A stretch of 16,528 nucleotides of DNA, taken from the NCBI GenBank assembly GCA_023412975.1, contig JAEZRB010000020.1, positions 1 to 16,528 of the forward strand. The letters are read 5' to 3'. Both the position numbers and the translations under genes were made by a program. Shown piece after piece: positions 14,241 through 16,528 of the stretch. The notes under the pieces were generated by a model that saw only the letters and a list, made by a program, of their open reading frames with translations, did no database searches and was not told where the DNA came from. The number at the start of each line of letters is the position of its first letter. Positions within the stretch are counted from its first letter, which is position 1. Source of the stretch: Bacteroidota bacterium (GTDB lineage Bacteria; Bacteroidota; Bacteroidia; Chitinophagales; Chitinophagaceae).

Positions 14241-14264
14241 GTTTCAATAGAACGAAAGTTATCG
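14241..14264. promoter_or_regulatory. 24-bp repeated element, copy 2 (upstream of response regulator)
   Basis: It has the GTTTCAATAGAAC core, then GAAAGTTATCG, one base different from the copy at 11939-11962. It spans the complement of the kinase stop codon (14259-14261) and lies just upstream of the response-regulator start. On the minus strand TAACTTTC is also a 7/8 match to the TAnnTTTG -7 element, so a promoter role is an alternative to an operator. Confidence 0.55.
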
Positions 14265-16528
14265 CGGTAGTGGCGCCCATAGCTTCACTGTGGTTCCATT
14301 TGAATTTATTATTTCGAAATTACCACCAATGTGCTCCATCCGTTTTTTCATGTTTCCCAGCCCATTGCTGAAAGGACGCCCCTGCCCGGGGTTATACCCC
14401 TTGCCATTGTCATGGATGGTAATGGTTAAACTGTTCTTTGCAGAAAAATTGATCAGCACTTCGTTAGCTTGTGCATGTTTCACAATATTGTGTAACGCTT
14501 CCTTGACGGCGAGATAAACATTTCTACGAAATTCACCTGTTACAAATCTTGCAGGCACCTCATCGCCAATCTCAGCCCGGACGTTGATGCCGTGCTGCGT
14601 AAGGTATTCCACGGCATACGATCGGGTAAAAGAAAGCAGGTCACTCAGGGAATCGTTTTTTTCATTTAGGGCCCAAACGATCTCACCCATTTTATCGATC
14701 ATCTCATGTGAGTATTCGCGAATGCTGTTGATGTCTGTTTCAACGGACTCCTGTTTCATCTTTTTTATCGCGATCGTTTCACTCAGGAATTTAATCCTCG
14801 ACAAGCCTGCACCAAGATCATCATGCATATCAGTAGCGATGCGTGTCCTTTCTTTTTCGATGGCCTGTTGTTTCTCCAATTCAGCCTTATGCTTTTCGAG
14901 TTTTCGGCGGTAGTAAAATCTCACGCCTCCGATAAACAGGCCTGCTAACATAGCTGCAACAAGCGCCTTAAACCACCAGGTTTGCCACCAGGCCGGTCGT
15001 ACCATGATGATGCAGGAAATTTCATTGTCGAGCCAGGCACCTTCGCTATTGGTGGAGCGAACAGATAGCCGGTGCATTCCTTTGGATAAAGCAGAAATTG
15101 AAAGTTTGTACTGGTTGCCGGTTTTTATCCATTCATTGTCATCAAGCCGGTATGCGTATTGTATCTTTCCTGGTTCGCTGTAGTCAAGCGAAGCAAACTG
15201 GATCGAAATATTTCGGTCGCTATGTTTTAGTACTATAAACGGAAGGCCATTTTTATTTGTTGGGGTATAGGCTTTATTAAACACACTAAATCCGGTAAAG
15301 GATAGATTCTGTATGGTGCTGGTTTTGATGATGGAGTCGGGGTGGAAATAATCTATTCCCGAGATGCCACCAAAGAATAACCAGCCCCGGTCATTTTTAA
15401 AACTTGCCCGCCGGTTGAATTCATGGTTGATCAGACCGTCACGTACGCCATAGTTGCGAAAAGTTTTTGTATGGGGGTTATAGGCTGATAATCCCGCATT
15501 ACTGCTAAACCATAAATGGCCATAGTTGTCTTTTTCCAGTGCATAGACAATATTATCTGGCATTCCATCTTCTGTGCTGAGATGACTAAATCTTCCCGAA
15601 GGAATATGATAGCTGCAAAGACCGCCATGATAAGCCGCCATCCAGATATTATGGCTGCTGTCATCCAGTTCGAGGGAATAAATAAAGTCGGATGATACGG
15701 TATTTGTATTATTATCGTCGTGCTGGAAATGAGTGAAACTATTATTTTTTAGATCAAACCGGATCAGGCCGCGGCTGCTACCGATCCAGATATTCCCGCT
15801 ATTATCCTCTTTCGCGTCATAGAAAAACTGGTTACCATAAATAGTATCCTGGCGCGAAAAAGTTTCCATAACCGGCGCTTTCACCATGTACCAGGTTTTC
15901 CCATTCGATGAATGGAAAATATGTGTAAGGCCAGGAGTAGGTTTTAAACTATTTTGAAGAAAACCTTTTTGTTTGGGAATTCGAAGTTGTTGTTCGCCAT
16001 TTAAGACAACCAGCTCCCCATTTCTTTCTTTTACAATGGATCCCTCGCTATACCAGTAATAGCCGTCGGGCATATGTTGGATCTGAACCTGTCCGTTTGC
16101 CAGGTTTACTTTCCCCACCTGGTCCCAGATATTGACAAACCAGATATCATCTCCATCCTGCTGCAAACCCATAATATAGGAACCGGTTTTATGATCGGCG
16201 TCTTCTTTTGACAACTTTACATGGTTAAACCCCGCGTTGTGTCGTTCCAATTTACTGATGCCCGAACCTACGGTGCCGATCCAGATACCACCGTTGCGGT
16301 CTTCGTAGATCGCGTTAATTTCGGGAGAACTGATCTCCCGGGAAAAATACTCATAAGAAAGTGTATTGGGGTTTACCAGGAACAAGCCATGCGAACTTCC
16401 TACCCAGATATTTCCGCGACTGTCTTCGACGATCACTTCAAATCTAACCGTCTCTTGTTTAAGGCGAGGAGCGAGTAAGAGTTTTTTCGATTCATGGTTT
16501 GCCGGGTCAAAGCGAACCAGCCCCATTT
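14259..16528 (-). CDS. Beta-propeller (Reg_prop/Y_Y_Y) sensor histidine kinase, partial at 5' end
   Basis: At least 755 residues of a membrane sensor kinase; the frame is open to the window edge. Numbering here is from the first visible Met, which lies inside a propeller blade and is not the true start. Reg_prop blades recur at about 39 (NIWVGSSHGL), 81 (IWIGTVGSGI), 245 (NIWIGSSRGLIRFD), 293 (NIWMAAYHGG), 337 (HLWFSSNAGL) and 382 (WLFFGGISGIDYF). A Y_Y_Y domain (about 440-505) and a membrane helix (about 520-539) follow. HisKA_3 has the phospho-His in DMHDDLGAGLSRIKFLSE (His568). The ATPase has the N-box EALHNIVKHA (Asn680), DNGKGY (706) and GLGNMKKRM (722). It signals to the response regulator 52 bases downstream. 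The periplasmic propeller is the presumed sensor of an envelope or carbohydrate-related cue; the ligand is unknown. Confidence 0.93.
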   Translation of the reverse strand, partial: MGLVRFDPANHESKKLLLAPRLKQETVRFEVIVEDSRGNIWVGSSHGLFLVNPNTLSYEYFSREISSPEINAIYEDRNGGIWIGTVGSGISKLERHNAGFNHVKLSKEDADHKTGSYIMGLQQDGDDIWFVNIWDQVGKVNLANGQVQIQHMPDGYYWYSEGSIVKERNGELVVLNGEQQLRIPKQKGFLQNSLKPTPGLTHIFHSSNGKTWYMVKAPVMETFSRQDTIYGNQFFYDAKEDNSGNIWIGSSRGLIRFDLKNNSFTHFQHDDNNTNTVSSDFIYSLELDDSSHNIWMAAYHGGLCSYHIPSGRFSHLSTEDGMPDNIVYALEKDNYGHLWFSSNAGLSAYNPHTKTFRNYGVRDGLINHEFNRRASFKNDRGWLFFGGISGIDYFHPDSIIKTSTIQNLSFTGFSVFNKAYTPTNKNGLPFIVLKHSDRNISIQFASLDYSEPGKIQYAYRLDDNEWIKTGNQYKLSISALSKGMHRLSVRSTNSEGAWLDNEISCIIMVRPAWWQTWWFKALVAAMLAGLFIGGVRFYYRRKLEKHKAELEKQQAIEKERTRIATDMHDDLGAGLSRIKFLSETIAIKKMKQESVETDINSIREYSHEMIDKMGEIVWALNEKNDSLSDLLSFTRSYAVEYLTQHGINVRAEIGDEVPARFVTGEFRRNVYLAVKEALHNIVKHAQANEVLINFSAKNSLTITIHDNGKGYNPGQGRPFSNGLGNMKKRMEHIGGNFEIINSNGTTVKLWAPLPR

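Noticed and set aside
1..16528. CRISPR array, mobile element, toxin-antitoxin or defence system
   Set aside because: No regularly spaced repeats of CRISPR size, no transposase or integrase, and no defence-type domains in any plausible gene; the repeats present are short heptads or single pairs.

Overview
The window comes from a Bacteroidota chromosome, most likely a Chitinophagaceae-like member; this placement is inferred. The reasons are a split transketolase (a stand-alone N-terminal subunit), several upstream TAnnTTTG-type -7 promoter elements with few recognisable Shine-Dalgarno sites, a Reg_prop/Y_Y_Y sensor kinase, an outer-membrane beta-barrel of the PorT-like kind, and moderate GC. 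There is no rRNA, tRNA, CRISPR array, transposase or phage gene.

Positions 1-9700 are mainly housekeeping genes in short units. They are: the 3' end of an acyl-CoA dehydrogenase (+); a convergent MsbA-like ABC exporter (-); the divergent pair rbfA and LolC/E-like permease (+); the transketolase N-terminal subunit (-); then a run of plus-strand genes. That run holds a WecA/MraY-type glycosyl-1-phosphate transferase, frr, a PPK2 polyphosphate kinase, mscL, scpA and an OsmC-family peroxidase. A clear rho-independent terminator separates frr from ppk2. Candidate -7 elements lie exactly 21 bases before the start codons of both the WecA-like gene and frr.

Positions 9749-16528 are all minus strand and concern the envelope and signalling. 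In order of transcription they are: a beta-propeller sensor histidine kinase (5' end outside the window), a NarL/LuxR-type response regulator, a secreted protein with ZU5-like and Ig-like regions, an outer-membrane beta-barrel protein, a secreted protein of unknown function, and a YkuD_2-type L,D-transpeptidase-like protein. A 24-bp sequence with one mismatch occurs twice here. One copy lies just before the response-regulator gene (overlapping the kinase stop codon) and the other lies upstream of the beta-barrel operon. Its dyad-symmetric core makes it a candidate shared operator or promoter linking the two-component system to the envelope genes.

Three intergenic spacers carry short arrays with a strict 7-base period but different unit sequences (3998-4064, 8336-8363, 11844-11898). 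One of them folds into two opposing arrays around a perfect 16-bp palindrome. With the paired 24-bp element, these are the most unusual features seen. I found no convincing new defence, mobile or biosynthetic system.
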